Part shown: one piece after another, positions 14,774-15,170 of the stretch
Layout: the number at the start of each line of letters is the position of its first letter
Position numbering within the stretch: the stretch's first letter is position 1
DNA from: an uncultured Victivallales bacterium
GTDB lineage: Bacteria; Verrucomicrobiota; Lentisphaeria; Oligosphaerales; JAFGRS01
Direction: 5' to 3'
Assembly: GCA_903834675.1 (NCBI GenBank)
Contig: CAILKC010000772.1
Location: 1 to 15,170 of the forward strand
Length of the DNA: 15,170 bases
The notes under the pieces: model-generated
Database searches by the model: none
What the model saw: only the letters and a program-made list of their open reading frames with translations
What the model was told of the DNA's origin: nothing
Position numbers and translations under genes: made by a program

Positions 14774-15158
14774 GATCCGGTGCCGTTCCCACAGAAGGCA
14801 TGATCCGGTGCCGTTCCCACAGAAGACATTGCCCCAAAGGCATTAGCTGCTGCCTGAGTAGGGATCCGGTGCCGTTCCCACAGAAGGATCCGGTGCCGTT
14901 GATCCGGTGCCGTTCCCACAGAAGGCATTGCCCCAAAGTCATTAGCTGCTGCCTGAGTCGCTTCCATAACACCTTAGCCGCGTTCTCGATGGCCCGAAAC
15001 CGCTGGTAGGTATTCCAGGCCTCTGGTTAGATCCGGTGCCGTTCCCACAGAAGGCATTGCCCCAAAGGCATTAGCTGCTGCCTGAGTCGCTTCTATAACA
15101 CCTTAGCCACATTCTCGATGGCCCGAAACCGCTGGTAGGTATTCCAGGCCTCTGGTTA
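14774..15158 (+). repeat. Nested tandem array, GATCCGGTGCCG units within 129-bp units
   Basis: A 24-base word beginning GATCCGGTGCCGTTCCCACA recurs at 14774, 14802, 14863, 14901 and 15030, plus a 14-base truncated copy at 14887. Three copies (14802, 14901, 15030) continue into GCATTGCCCCAAAG-CATTAGC or a one-base variant. The last two are full 129-bp units, 14901-15029 and 15030-15158, differing at about four positions. Minus-strand translation of the unit gives a short piece, EAWNTYQRFRAIENAAKVLW, that could derive from a transposase tail, but a TAA lies just before it in both units and the second has an internal TAG. Confidence 0.85.
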
Positions 15159-15170
15159 TGTTGCGCGCAA

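Noticed and set aside
13995..14972. A 325-codon minus-strand open frame over the downstream intergenic region
   Set aside because: Most of it is translated repeat (array, palindrome, CCCAGGGC copy) plus antisense of the hydrolase end; no domain is visible.
14774..15158. CRISPR array
   Set aside because: The repeated word is spaced irregularly (28, 61, 24, 14, 129 bases), spacers are not unique, and no cas gene is present.

Overview
The window is GC-rich bacterial DNA with dense intergenic repeats. Several repeats have an AAAGCGG[T/C]GTC...CTCCAAAG or CCCAGGGC/GCCCTGGG character. From general familiarity I associate these with the Planctomycetota-Verrucomicrobiota-Lentisphaerota (PVC) group or a similar environmental lineage. 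Large glycoside-hydrolase-like genes, one of them secreted, fit that lifestyle. No marker gene is present, so the lineage is an inference of moderate confidence.

Layout. Bases 1-345 hold a one-ended copy of a dispersed repeat. Bases 346-867 (+) encode a cytoplasmic cyclophilin-type peptidyl-prolyl isomerase, followed at once by a strong hairpin. Bases 868-1226 are a repeat-filled spacer with a 115-bp palindrome. Bases 1227-2621 (+) encode a polysaccharide (Wzx-type) flippase. It converges on a two-gene minus-strand unit: a family 2 glycosyltransferase (4866 to 4120), then a kinase-like plus SAM-methyltransferase fusion (4076 to 2646). These three look like surface-polysaccharide functions. 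The two minus-strand genes are visibly poorer in G+C than the rest, which suggests separate acquisition.

Bases 4999-5307 contain a possible gene remnant that runs into a 454-bp composite repeat (5235-5688) with inverted ends. Then comes a plus-strand carbohydrate locus: a sugar isomerase/epimerase with a TIM barrel (5920-6810), a TrpF-like TIM-barrel protein lacking the usual catalytic Cys (6833-7531), a 1318-residue secreted glycoside-hydrolase-like protein (7830-11786), and a 769-residue cytoplasmic glycoside-hydrolase-like protein (11803-14112). Spacing is 22 bp within the first pair and 16 bp within the second. The 298-bp gap between the pairs contains a 220-bp miniature inverted-repeat element flanked by a perfect 9-bp direct repeat. 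Without it the gap would be 69 bp, so the four genes may once have formed a tighter unit. The simplest reading is a catabolic locus: outer enzymes cleave a glycan, and the inner hydrolase and isomerases process the products. The substrate cannot be read from the sequence.

Bases 14113-15170 carry no convincing gene. They hold a hairpin, a second copy of the palindromic repeat, a degenerate copy of the CCCAGGGC repeat, and a nested tandem array with two 129-bp units running nearly to the window edge. The strongest observations beyond routine annotation are the MITE with its target-site duplication, the palindromic repeat families, the nested array, and the TrpF paralogue with altered active site.
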